From the NCBI GenBank assembly GCA_943332615.1, contig CALQQB010000001.1, positions 124,001-188,000 of the forward strand: a stretch of 64,000 nt of DNA, written 5' to 3'. The translations under genes were made by a program, and so were the position numbers. Shown piece by piece: positions 1-8,148 of the stretch. Each line of letters starts with the position of its first letter. The first letter of the stretch is position 1. A model generated the notes under the pieces. The model was not told the DNA's origin. It worked only from the letters and a program-made list of their open reading frames with translations, and ran no database searches. The DNA comes from Phenylobacterium deserti. GTDB lineage: Bacteria > Pseudomonadota > Alphaproteobacteria > Caulobacterales > Caulobacteraceae.

Positions 1-1
1 C

Positions 2-148
2 AACCCGCTGCTGGCCCTGCCGACCGTGGTGGTCGCGCCGCACCAGGCGTGGCTGACGGCGGAGACCCTGGACCGCAGCCTGGCCGTCGCCTTCGAAAAC
101 TGCCGCCGGCTGGCGGCCGGCGAACCCCTGCTCAACCGGATCGTCTGA
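2..148 (+). CDS. D-2-hydroxyacid dehydrogenase, C-terminal end (partial)
   Basis: Only the last 48 codons are inside the window; the gene starts upstream. The frame ends in the TGA at 146-148. The visible part runs from an NPLLALP segment through VVVAPHQAW to GEPLLNRIV, which is the usual C-terminal pattern of NAD-dependent D-2-hydroxyacid dehydrogenases: the catalytic-domain end with the active-site histidine in the PH pair (residue 14 of the fragment), then a helix and a GEPLLNRV-type tail. The stop overlaps the start of the next gene by one base, so the two are probably co-transcribed. The substrate cannot be inferred from this fragment. Confidence 0.75.
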   Translation, partial: NPLLALPTVVVAPHQAWLTAETLDRSLAVAFENCRRLAAGEPLLNRIV

Positions 149-855
149 TGACCCGCCCCACCCTCGTCTTCGCCTCTGGCCAACTGCTGACCGAGGATGT
201 CTGGGCGCCGCAGGTCGTGGCGCTGGCGGACGACTACGACATCTTCGTCGCCGACCATGGCCAGGACGACACCATCGCCGGCATGGCGGTCCGCCTGCTG
301 GACGCCGCCCCGCCACGGTTCCACCTGGTCGCCCACGCCATGGGCGGCTTCACTGCGTTCGAGGTGATGCGCCGTGCGCCGGAGCGAGTGATCAGCCTGG
401 TGCTCATCGCCACCCTCGCCCCCAACGACGGCCCGGCCCAGACCGAGCGGCGGCAGGGCTACATCCGGCTGGTGGAGGCGGGGAACTTCGAGGGCGTGGT
501 CGAGGAGCGTATCCCGATGCTGGTGCACCCCGACCGGCGCGGCGACGCGGCGCTGCTGGGCGCCATCCGGCGCATGGCGTCCGACACTGGTCCCGAACGG
601 TTCCTGGGCCAGCAGCGCGCGATCATAAGCCGCGCCGACAGCCGGCCGGGGCTGGCGGCGATCACGGTCCCGACGCTGCTGATCCGCGGCGACCATGACG
701 GGATCACGACGCCGGCGCACCAGGACGAGATCCTGGCGGGGATCGTGGGGTCGCGGCTGGAGGTCATAGAGGGCTGCGGGCACCTGCCGACGTTGGAGAA
801 GCCGGAGGAGACGAATGCGATCTTCCGCGACTGGCTGGCAAGGGCCTCGATCTAA
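148..855 (+). CDS. alpha/beta hydrolase fold protein with Ala at the nucleophile position
   Basis: 235 residues, a normal length for a single-domain alpha/beta hydrolase. The start at 148 overlaps the upstream stop by one base, which favours it over the in-frame start at 49 inside the dehydrogenase gene. The fold is recognisable: a strand and nucleophile elbow at residues 61-67, the acid loop RGDHDGITTP near 180-189, and the histidine loop GCGHLPTLEKPEE with His212. The elbow reads VAHAMGG, so residue 64, normally the nucleophilic Ser, Asp or Cys, is Ala (codon gcc). The acid and histidine are kept. The protein may be non-hydrolytic or use another mechanism; a point mutation or sequencing error is also possible. 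It probably sits in an operon with the dehydrogenase. Confidence 0.85.
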   Translation: MTRPTLVFASGQLLTEDVWAPQVVALADDYDIFVADHGQDDTIAGMAVRLLDAAPPRFHLVAHAMGGFTAFEVMRRAPERVISLVLIATLAPNDGPAQTERRQGYIRLVEAGNFEGVVEERIPMLVHPDRRGDAALLGAIRRMASDTGPERFLGQQRAIISRADSRPGLAAITVPTLLIRGDHDGITTPAHQDEILAGIVGSRLEVIEGCGHLPTLEKPEETNAIFRDWLARASI

Positions 856-904
856 GCTGCGGCCTATCCCTTGCGAGGCTTCGCTACAGATGGAAGGCGG
901 GTGC

Positions 905-1297
905 TCAATGGAGCGCCAAGCTGACCAAAAGGAGGTAGCCCACGGCTGCCGCCGGCGCCCCGGCAACGAGCGTCTCAGCGGCCGTCCAGAACCAATAGCG
1001 TTGAGGCTGCTCGCTACGCCGAACCGGAATGCCCTTTCGGGTCCAGTAGCCGCGCCGGATCGCGCCTGAGAGGCGCAAGGATCGGTGAAGGACGGTGGGG
1101 AGCAAGGCTAAAGCTATGAGGGTGCTCAGGACTCTGCCGGGGACGACAGTCCGATGGAAACCCAGACCGACGCCGATCGCAATCGTCGCGGCTAGGAGTG
1201 ACGCTGTTGCGACCGGCAAAGAAACGAGCCAAGCGCGGTAGAGGCCAAGTTCTATCCGGTTCGATGAGAAACCCGGGTGGAGCCACAAACGCGACAT
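905..1297 (-). CDS. small membrane protein of unknown function
   Basis: 130 residues from the ATG at 1297; a longer frame starting at 1348 is possible but adds a non-hydrophobic leader. Hydrophobic segments lie at about residues 25-50, 60-80 and 103-128, giving three likely membrane helices. A short basic stretch (around RKGIPVRR) lies before the last helix, followed by an aromatic YWFW group. I do not recognise the family. It is convergent with the hydrolase gene (50 bases between stops) and separate from the MetE-like gene. There is no strong ribosome binding site at the chosen start. The hydrophobic pattern makes it more likely real than the overlapping plus-strand frames. Confidence 0.5.
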   Translation of the reverse strand: MSRLWLHPGFSSNRIELGLYRAWLVSLPVATASLLAATIAIGVGLGFHRTVVPGRVLSTLIALALLPTVLHRSLRLSGAIRRGYWTRKGIPVRRSEQPQRYWFWTAAETLVAGAPAAAVGYLLLVSLALH

Positions 1298-1415
1298 CGT
1301 CGCACCAATAGTGTGCGGACCAGTTCCATCGCTTGCCCCACGCACCATCGTCTCAGTCCAGCATGGACAATCGCCGTCAGCAATGGGGTCGATCGCACCA
1401 TGGCGGTCCGAGCGC

Positions 1416-2468
1416 TTATCTGCCTTCCAACTCCCGCCGCACGATCCCCGCCCCGTCCGCCATGGCCTTCAGCTTGCCGAAGGCCACCTCGCGGCTCTGG
1501 TATTTCATGCCGCAGTCCGGGGCGATGATCAGGCGCTCGGCGTCGATGTAGGGCAGGGCCTGGCGGATGCGGGCGGCGACAGTCTCGGCGGTCTCGATGT
1601 TCGGGTCGTTGAGGTCGATCACGCCGTACATGATGTACTTGCTGGGCAGCTCGCGCAGGATGCTCGGGTCGAGGTTCGGCTGGGCGGCCTCGATGGAGAT
1701 GATGTCGACGTCGGAGGCTTCGAGTTCCTCCAGGAAGGCGTAGCCGCCGGGCTTCGACGCGCCCTTGTGGACGTGGGCGTAGCCGAAGCAGATGTGCAGC
1801 GCGGTCAGGCCGCCGACGCCCTTCACCGCGCGATTGATGGCGTCGATGGCGAAGCTGCGGGCCTCGTCCGCCTTGGCCTGCAGGTAGGGCTCGTCCAGCT
1901 GCACGATATCGACGCCGGCGGCGAACAGATCGCGGGCCTCGGCGTTGACGGCGTCGGCGTAGTCCATGGCGAGCGAGCGGGCGTCCGGATAGTAATCGTT
2001 CTGCGCCTGCTGGGTCATGGTGAAGGGGCCGGGGATGGTGATCTTCACCGGCGCGCCGGCGCGGGCCTTCAAGAAGGCGGCGTCCTGCGCCTCGATCGGC
2101 CCGATGCGGCGGATCGGGCCGGCGACGCGGGGGACGGGGTTCAGCGCCCCGGTGCGGTCCATGGCCATCCCGGGCGGATCGGTCTCGATGCCGGCCAGCG
2201 CTGTGGCCAGGCGGTTGGAATAGCTTTCGCGGCGCATCTCGCCGTCGCCGATGATGTCGATGCCGGCCAGCTTCTGGTCACTGATCGCCATCAGGGTGGC
2301 GGCCTCCTGGGCGTCGGCCAGCAGGGCTTCCGGAATCCGCCACAGCTCCCGGGCCCGCACCCGCGGCGGCAGGCGCGACTTCAGACCCTCGCGGTCGATC
2401 AGCCAGTCGGGTTGCGGATAGCTGCCCACGATCGCGGTCGGCAGGAGGGGCAGGCCGAGGAGCGACAT
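1416..2468 (-). CDS. MetE C-terminal-like (cobalamin-independent methionine synthase family) methyltransferase
   Basis: 350 residues, matching only the C-terminal catalytic half of MetE (full MetE is about 750). The zinc ligands of the family are visible: His225 and Cys227 in HICFGY, Glu260 in IISIE, and Cys319 in APDCGM. The N-terminal GSYPQP motif and DIIGDGEMRR are also typical of the short family. Full MetE transfers a methyl group from methyltetrahydrofolate polyglutamate to homocysteine. Short versions lack the N-terminal half, so the methyl donor and acceptor here are uncertain. The gene is divergent from a MarR regulator, and operator-like repeats lie just upstream of its start (2482-2514), so MarR control is likely. 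Confidence 0.88.
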   Translation of the reverse strand: MSLLGLPLLPTAIVGSYPQPDWLIDREGLKSRLPPRVRARELWRIPEALLADAQEAATLMAISDQKLAGIDIIGDGEMRRESYSNRLATALAGIETDPPGMAMDRTGALNPVPRVAGPIRRIGPIEAQDAAFLKARAGAPVKITIPGPFTMTQQAQNDYYPDARSLAMDYADAVNAEARDLFAAGVDIVQLDEPYLQAKADEARSFAIDAINRAVKGVGGLTALHICFGYAHVHKGASKPGGYAFLEELEASDVDIISIEAAQPNLDPSILRELPSKYIMYGVIDLNDPNIETAETVAARIRQALPYIDAERLIIAPDCGMKYQSREVAFGKLKAMADGAGIVRRELEGR

Positions 2469-2481
2469 CGCGGGGGGACTT

Positions 2482-2514
2482 CCTAATTCGTTAGAATACT
2501 ATCTATTTCGTAGG
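2482..2514. promoter_or_regulatory. paired operator-like repeats between the MetE-like and MarR genes
   Basis: Two similar 12-13 base elements lie on the plus strand: CCTAATTCGTTAG at 2482-2494 and CTATTTCGTAGG at 2503-2514. Each is a partial palindrome (CTA...TAG arms), and they are spaced about two helical turns apart. They sit 14-46 bases upstream of the MetE-like start and 80-112 bases upstream of the MarR start, in an AT-richer patch. A related palindrome lies at 3135-3145 before the next hydrolase. The likely reading is binding sites for the adjacent MarR protein; this is inference from position and symmetry. Confidence 0.5.
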
Positions 2515-2593
2515 AAGCCGGCCACGAGCTGTCAACGCCAGCCATTTTGGGGCCGCGATTGCACGGCGCCGGTTGCGGTGGAATGGTCCGACG

Positions 2594-3073
2594 ATGAGCG
2601 ACGCCGAGTTCTATGCCGATCCGACCCATTCCATCGGCTATCTGACCCGCATCGCCTTCCGGGCGTTCGCGCGCGCGCTGGAGGTGCGGACGGCGCCGCA
2701 TGGCGTCTCGGCCGGCCAGTGGCGGTTCCTGCGCGTGCTGTGGCAGGAGGATGGCCTGACCCAGCGCGAACTCAGCCGCCGTGTCGGCATGCGCGAGCCG
2801 ACGACGGTGATCGCCCTGAACAGCCTCGAGCGCAGCAATTTCGTGGTGCGCCAGAAGAGTGTCGAGGACCGTCGAAAAGTCCACGTCTACCTGACGCCCG
2901 AGGCCAAGGCCCTGCACGCTGTGCTGATGCCCGCGGTGGCCCAGGTGAACGCCGTGGCGCTCGCCGGCCTGACGCCCGATGAGATCGCGATCCTGCGAAA
3001 AGCCCTCACCCAGGTCGGCCGCAACCTCGCCGTCGACGCCGATGACGCCCCCAGCATGGACAGCGCCGCGTAG
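2594..3073 (+). CDS. MarR family transcriptional regulator
   Basis: 159 residues from the ATG at 2594; an earlier in-frame ATG at 2573 would add seven residues. The winged-helix core is clear: VSAGQWRFLRVL, then the recognition region LTQRELSRRVGMREPTTV, and the wing KSVEDRRKVHVYLTPEAK, which carries the family's DRR signature. MarR proteins are usually dimeric repressors released by small aromatic or phenolic ligands or by oxidation. The gene is divergent from the MetE-like gene and lies upstream of the 3201 hydrolase. Similar TTCGT-containing palindromes occur before both neighbours, which suggests it controls both and perhaps itself. The ligand is unknown. Confidence 0.88.
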   Translation: MSDAEFYADPTHSIGYLTRIAFRAFARALEVRTAPHGVSAGQWRFLRVLWQEDGLTQRELSRRVGMREPTTVIALNSLERSNFVVRQKSVEDRRKVHVYLTPEAKALHAVLMPAVAQVNAVALAGLTPDEIAILRKALTQVGRNLAVDADDAPSMDSAA

Positions 3074-3134
3074 GCGCCCCCTGGCCGGACTGACGTCGCC
3101 CGTCGGACGAGGCCTGGATCGCTCACAATGATTA

Positions 3135-3145
3135 GCTTACGAAGC
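3135..3145. promoter_or_regulatory. palindrome GCTTACGAAGC upstream of the hydrolase gene
   Basis: An 11-base palindrome (GCTT-ACG-AAGC) lies 56 bases upstream of the ATG at 3201. On the reverse strand its core reads CTTCGTAAG, which resembles the TTCGTTAG and TTCGTAGG cores at 2482-2514. It is a candidate third site for the MarR protein encoded at 2594-3073. The assignment is by similarity only. Confidence 0.4.
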
Positions 3146-3200
3146 ATATTCAAAGCGGTCCGACGACGCGGTCGAGGCCGATCCTAAGGGGAGATGCGGG

Positions 3201-4328
3201 ATGGACGACAGCGACCTGATGGCCCGGGTGGACCGCGAGTTCATCGGCATGGTCTCGCCCACGTCGCCACGTATCCAGGCCGGCGGCCATCCCTGCCAGG
3301 GCCTTTACACCACGCCCAAGGGCCGGGCGCCCAAGACCGCGTTTATCGCTACTCACTACAACGTCGACTTTTCCGAGCACTACATCGCCCCCTACCTGGC
3401 CACCCGTGGCTTCGGATTCCTGGGCTGGAACACGCGCTATCGCGGCGCCGAGGACCAGTTCCTGCTGGAGCACGCGGTGATCGATATCGGGGAGGGCATG
3501 CGCTGGCTACGGGCCCGAGGCGTGGAGACCATCGTCATCCTGGGCAACTCCGGCGGCGGGTCGCTGATGGGCGCCTACCAGGCCGAGGCGATCGCGCCGA
3601 CCCTGGGCGATCTGGTGCGCGGCGCCGGACTGGAGGCGCTGAGCACCCTGCCCAGGGCCGACCTCTATATCTCGCTCAACGCCCACCAGGGCCGGCCCGA
3701 GGTGCTGACCGACTGGATGGACGCCTCGGTGGTCGATGAGTTCGACCCGGTCGCCACCGACGAAAGCCTGAACCCGTTCAACCCGGACAACGGCCCGCCC
3801 TATTCGGAGGATTTCATCGCGCGCTATCGCGCCGCCCAGCGGGCGCGCAACCAGCGCATCACCGACTATGCCAAGACCGAGCTTGCCCGCCTGAACGCGG
3901 CGGGCGTCCCCGACCGTCTGATGCCGCTGTTCCGCTGCTGGGGCGACCTGCGGATGATGGACGGCGCCATCGACCCGTCGGACCGCAAAACCCCCTGGTG
4001 CTACCGCGGCCACCCCGCGACGGCCAACAAGAGCCCTTCGATTGGCCGGGCCAACAACCTGAAGACCTGGCTCTCGATGTGGAGCCTGGAGACCTCGAAA
4101 TGTCAGGGTGGCGAGCAGTTGGCGAAGTTCGACATGCCGTGCCTGGTGGTGCAGGGCCTGGCCGACACCGGCGTGTTCCCCTCAGACGCCCACAAAATCT
4201 TCGGCAATATTGGCACGTCCGACAAGAGGCTGCAGCTGATCAAGGGCGCCCACTACTTCGAGGACAGCCGCGCCGAACGCGACGCCATGGCGGACCTGCT
4301 CGCTGACTGGGTGAATTCGCGGGCCTGA
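3201..4328 (+). CDS. alpha/beta hydrolase
   Basis: 375 residues. The nucleophile elbow is GNSGGG with Ser117. The C-terminal region holds an acid loop (VVQGLADTGVFPSD) and a histidine loop (LIKGAHYFEDSRAERD), so a complete Ser-Asp-His triad is plausible. The N-terminal part (about residues 1-50) is an extension before the first strand, and residues about 170-290 form a long insertion, probably a lid with substrate-binding residues. There is no signal peptide, so it is probably cytoplasmic. A GGGGAGA ribosome site precedes the start. The substrate is unknown, probably an ester or amide. Its promoter carries a palindrome resembling the MarR sites upstream. Confidence 0.82.
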   Translation: MDDSDLMARVDREFIGMVSPTSPRIQAGGHPCQGLYTTPKGRAPKTAFIATHYNVDFSEHYIAPYLATRGFGFLGWNTRYRGAEDQFLLEHAVIDIGEGMRWLRARGVETIVILGNSGGGSLMGAYQAEAIAPTLGDLVRGAGLEALSTLPRADLYISLNAHQGRPEVLTDWMDASVVDEFDPVATDESLNPFNPDNGPPYSEDFIARYRAAQRARNQRITDYAKTELARLNAAGVPDRLMPLFRCWGDLRMMDGAIDPSDRKTPWCYRGHPATANKSPSIGRANNLKTWLSMWSLETSKCQGGEQLAKFDMPCLVVQGLADTGVFPSDAHKIFGNIGTSDKRLQLIKGAHYFEDSRAERDAMADLLADWVNSRA

Positions 4329-4331
4329 CGC

Positions 4332-4808
4332 CTAATCGTCGGTCTTCGCCTCGGTTGGGGCGAAGGTCATGGGCGGGCCCCAGTCCTCGCCCAGCAGGTG
4401 GGCGGCCTTCAGCAGCGCGGCCTTGCCCAGGCGCCGCCCCAGTTCGTCGGCCATGATCACCATCGAGTGCTGGGCATCGACGCGCATGGTCTCGCCGGTC
4501 GCGGTCGGGACCAGCTGCTTGACCCGGCGATTGGTGGGATCGTCGACCAGGGCGACGATGCCCAGTTCGACCATCTGGTTGATGGTCGCGTGAATAGCCT
4601 GGCGGCTCACGCCCATGTTGCGGGCGATGTCGGAAGGCCGTCGTACGCCGAGCACGATGTTGGCCATCACCATCGATTGCGGGCGGGTCACCGTGGGCCA
4701 CCCTCGCGCCTGAAGGTAGTTCTGCAGCCCCTCGTCGAACCAGTAGAAACCCTGCAACAGCGACAGCAACAGATGTTTGATGTCGTCGTCCGCCGTCACG
4801 CGCCGCAC
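4332..4808 (-). CDS. MarR-like winged-helix regulator
   Basis: 158 residues. The core contains TRPQSMVMANIVLGVRRPSD followed by the helix-turn-helix IARNMGVSRQAIHATINQM and a wing, VDDPTNRRVKQLVPT, ending in the MarR-type D-x-x-N-R-R pattern. It is more divergent than the MarR at 2594 but has the same architecture. It is convergent with the 3201 hydrolase, with 3 bases between stops, and lies upstream of no obvious target except the kinase gene downstream on the same strand. I see no operator. DNA binding is likely; the ligand and targets are unknown. Confidence 0.8.
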   Translation of the reverse strand: MRRVTADDDIKHLLLSLLQGFYWFDEGLQNYLQARGWPTVTRPQSMVMANIVLGVRRPSDIARNMGVSRQAIHATINQMVELGIVALVDDPTNRRVKQLVPTATGETMRVDAQHSMVIMADELGRRLGKAALLKAAHLLGEDWGPPMTFAPTEAKTDD

Positions 4809-4874
4809 TCAGCCTCCAATGAACCGCGCGGCTTTCGTGGGGCGCTTCCGACCGATTGTCAAAAGAACGCGGGC

Positions 4875-7323
4875 TCACGCCGCGCCCAGCATGCCCTGCC
4901 GCAGCGCGCTCTCCAACGTCGGAACCACGCTCTCGATCGTCTCGAAGAGATCACGCGGGACGATCGGCTTGCGCGCGTGGCCGCTGAAACCGTGGCCGGG
5001 GTACAGGGTCTCCAGGTCGTCGTCGGCTGTGAAGGCGATCGCGGGAACCTGGCAGTTGGGCCCCCCCTGCACGCGGATCTCACGCAGCAGGTCCACACCG
5101 CTCATGTCCGGCATGCGGATATCCAAGATCAAGAGGTCAACGGGCTGGAGGCGTGCGATCCTCAAAGCCTCAGGGCCATTGCCGGCGTCGAAGATCTCCG
5201 CGCCAACGCTCTCGAGGATCGAGCGCATGAGATCGCGGTTTGGAGCGGTGTCATCGACCACCAGAATGCGCAGGCCGGAGAAGTCGGCCGGAACCGGCTC
5301 GCGCACTTCGACGGTGGTGTTCGCCATGGGGGCCGAGATATCGAAGAAGAAAGTGGCGCCCTCGCCAGGCGCGCTGCGGACGCCGATCTGGCCCCCCCAT
5401 GGCTTCGGCAAAGCCCTTGCAGATCGCCAGGCCAAGGCCCGTGCCCCCATGCTGGCGCGTCGAGGATCCATCGACCTGTGAGAAGCGCTTGAAGAGCGTG
5501 GTCTGCTCTCCGGGCGTGAGGCCGGCGCCCGTGTCCTGAACCCCGATATGAAGCCGGGCGCCCGCGCGATTATAGTGAGCCTGCAGCTTGACTGAGCCAG
5601 CATCGGTAAACTTGACCGCATTGCTGATGAGGTTGAGCAGGATCTGTCGCAAGCGGTCGGGATCAAGCGTGAGCGACGCCGGCAGATCCTGCAGTTCCAG
5701 CTCAAGGCCCAGGCCCTTCTCCTCGGCCTGGGGCGTGAACATCAGCAGCGTATCCGTCAGCACCTCCGTTGGTGAGGTCTGACGCGGGCGAATCTCGAAC
5801 TGGCCGGCCTCAAGCTTCGAGAAGTCGAGCACATCGTTGACGATCGAGAGCAGAGCCTTGCCTGCGCCCTCGACGCGCGCCACGCAGGTCGTCGCCTTAG
5901 CGTCCAGATTGGGGTGGGCGGCCAGCATGCTTGTGAAACCAAGGATCGCCGTGAGGGGGGTGCGGATTTCATGGCTCATGTTCGCCATGAAATCCGTCTT
6001 GACCTGCGCCGCCGCCTCAGCTGCATTGCGGGCTGCCAGGAGTTCCGCCTCCAGGTTCCGTTGCGCGCTGACGTCGCGCATCACATTGATGATCTCGATC
6101 GGTGCGCCGGCCGTGTCGCGGATCACCGTCGGGTTTTCCTGCATCCAGATCCAGCTTCCGTCGGCCCGACGCACGCGCGCTTGCAGGGTGTGACCGGCGG
6201 GGTCGGGCTGGCCGGCGAACCTCGCCGCACGCAACGCCGCCAGATTCGGCACATCGTCGGGATGGATCAGCGAGACCCCCGTCGTGCCAATGAGTTCGCC
6301 CGGATCGTAGCCCAGGACCCGCCGGCAGCTCGGCGAGATCCAGGTGATGCCCTCTTCCGGCGAACTTCGGAAAATCACGTCCGAAGTATTCTCGGTCAGA
6401 AACCTCAGCTGCGCCTCGTTGCGGCGGATTTGTTCATCGGCGAGTTTGAGGTCGGTGATGTCGAGAACGAAGCCGAAGACGGTTTCTATGGCGCCGTCAG
6501 GGTCGAAGCGGCATGAGCCCCTTGTCGAAACTTGCCGGAGTTCTCCATCGGGTCGGGTAATTCGGGCCTGAATTTCGAACGGCTCGCCTGTCGTCAACGC
6601 GCGTCCGACCAAGGCCTTCAGGGCGGCTCGATCCTCAGGCTGGTATGTGTCGAGGGTGGCTTGGAGACCGGGCGACGGGGAGTCGGGATCCAAGCCGAAG
6701 ATCTTGTAGAGTTGAGGCGACCAGGTGGTCGTTCGGGTCGCGGCATCCAGCGACCAACGTCCCAGGCCCGCTATCGTCTCGGCTTGCGCGAGCAGTTCCT
6801 TCTTACGGTCACGTTCGCGCTCCAGCGCCGCGAACGCCGAGATATCACGCCGCATCTCCAGCGCGGCGGTCACCGACCCCGCCATGGCCTCCAGCAGCGC
6901 GCGATCCTGCGCGTTGAAATCCGATCGCGGATGGCTGTCGATGATGCAAAGCGTTCCGAGGCGCTCACCGGTGGACAGGGTCAGCGGCGCACCTGCGTAG
7001 AATCGGATGTGCGGCGCGCCGGTCACTAAGGGATTGTCGCGGAACCGTGCGTCCTGCGTCGCATCCGGAATGACCATCGCGCCGCCGGACCGGATCGCGT
7101 AGTCACAGAAGGCGACGTCTCGCCCCGTTTCGCGGGTGTCCAGGCCTATGCAGGCCTTGAACCATTGGCGATCCGTATCGACGAGCGAGATCAAAGCGAT
7201 GGGAGCGTTGAACGCTCGCGCCGCCACGTTCGTCAGATGATCGAAAATGGCTTCCGGCGCCGTGTCCAGGATCCGCAGCGCGGTGAGGGCTTTGAGGCGT
7301 TGGAGTTCAACGGGGGGGTGCAT
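4875..7323 (-). pseudogene. GAF-PAS-PAS hybrid histidine kinase, split by a frameshift
   Basis: On the minus strand the first reading frame (from the ATG at 7323) holds a GAF domain (about residues 20-165), two PAS domains (about 180-300 and 305-425), a HisKA dimerisation domain with phospho-acceptor His near residue 451 (FMANMSHEIRTP), and an HATPase with N box (LISNAVKF), DTGAG and GGTGLGLAI. At 5392-5398 there is a run of seven C (seven G on the coding strand). With six, the frame continues into GQIGVRSAPGEGATF and a complete receiver domain (ILVVDD near its start, phospho-Asp in LLILDIRMPD) ending at 4875. As it stands the receiver is lost. The cause may be a real mutation, slippage variation or a homopolymer sequencing error. 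An intact gene would encode a cytoplasmic hybrid sensor. Confidence 0.85.
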
Positions 7324-7461
7324 CGCGCCTCGGGGGTCTGCCTTGCGCCTGGATCGCGGAGAGTCTGATAGGAGCTTGTGGGGCCGCGCTTTCAGAAGCG
7401 TTAAATATGGGTCCTACAAATTTGGATAGTGCGCCGGTCAAGTTGAAAGCTGCTTGGCAGA

Positions 7462-7647
7462 TCATGAGGGCCGGCTTCCATTGGTTGCGGCCTTCAGCGG
7501 ACCCGCGCCCTCCGCTGCCCGTTCGCGGCCGAACGGCAGAAGCCGCTCGCGGTCCAACTCCACCATGTTCCGGTTGCCCAGCCGGCGCTTCAACGTCGCT
7601 AGGGTGTCGTCCTTTGAACGCCCTGGTGCTTTGCCTGAGAGCCGCAA
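7462..7647 (-). pseudogene. tyrosine-recombinase (phage-type integrase) N-terminal fragment
   Basis: About 60 residues with no good start. They read GRSKDDTLATLKRRLGN, then MVELDRERLLPFGRERAA and EGAGPL. This matches, from memory of the family, the SAM-like N-terminal arm of alphaproteobacterial site-specific integrases (a Leu-Lys-rich helix, then L-x-R-x-x-L-x-x-F-G-x-x-R-A-x-x-G-A-G-P). The match stops at GAGPL and the frame ends soon after; the catalytic domain is missing. A TGA lies in frame just upstream. It is therefore a relic of a mobile element. A small HTH gene and a tRNA-like 3' end lie nearby. Confidence 0.6.
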
Positions 7648-7736
7648 TTCATATCCAGGTGCTGGCGACGTGCACGCTCAGGCAATGCCACGACCCCCGC
7701 CGCGGGGCATCCTGGTCGTGCAGGTGTCGCGCCAAT

Positions 7737-7955
7737 CTAGGGCTTCGGCGGGGAGAAGCCGTCGGGTAGGAAGCCGCGCAACAGAGCCTCTACGGCGACC
7801 GTCACCGGGCCGGTCAACTGGCGCTTGCCCGCCTCCAGCTCCAGGATCCGACTGCCGCCGTGCTTGTCGGAGAAACGGAGCGCGCGGGCCAAGTCCTCTG
7901 GGCTCCAGCCCATCGCCTCGCGCGCCTGCCGCAGGTGGTCCCCGGTTTCGATCAA
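7737..7955 (-). CDS. small XRE-like helix-turn-helix protein
   Basis: 72 residues from a TTG start at 7955, chosen because GGGGAG lies six bases upstream and because the sequence before it is not protein-like. The body, GDHLRQAREAMGWSPEDLA followed by RALRFSDKHGGSRI and LELEAGKRQLTGP, has the Cro/C1-type helix-turn-helix layout (helix, turn with GWSPEDLA, recognition helix, then an LE-x-G-K-R segment). Such short HTH proteins are common on phages and integrated elements, which fits the integrase fragment 90 bases downstream. The DNA target is unknown. Confidence 0.6.
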   Translation of the reverse strand: MIETGDHLRQAREAMGWSPEDLARALRFSDKHGGSRILELEAGKRQLTGPVTVAVEALLRGFLPDGFSPPKP

Positions 7956-7975
7956 GTGTTGCTCCCCGGATACGC

Positions 7976-8004
7976 CGCCCGCATGACGGGCGGGGCGGGT
8001 TTTT
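7976..8004 (+). terminator. possible hairpin and T run upstream of the HTH gene
   Basis: CGCCCG at 7976-7981 and CGGGCG at 7987-7992 form a six-pair stem with a five-base loop, followed by a G-rich stretch and five T at 8000-8004. Read on the plus strand it resembles a weak intrinsic terminator. No plus-strand gene precedes it, so it may instead be an incidental palindrome in the HTH gene's upstream region. Confidence 0.25.
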
Positions 8005-8148
8005 GATCCAATCGACGTTTCGGTGCAACTCAAGTGAGTGCGGCACTTTCGCGAGTTCCCGAGTGTAGCGGAGAGGGGACAGCCTTGTGTGGGGAATTCT
8101 TTGTCAAGGGCCCCGAAGAGCTTCAACCGGCGGCAACCCGATCCTTGA

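Noticed and set aside
1311-2486. A 391-codon plus-strand frame over the MetE-like gene
   Set aside because: It is a high-GC shadow of a clearly conserved minus-strand gene.
4398-5492. A 364-codon plus-strand frame over the MarR and kinase genes
   Set aside because: It spans two real minus-strand genes and has no recognisable domain.
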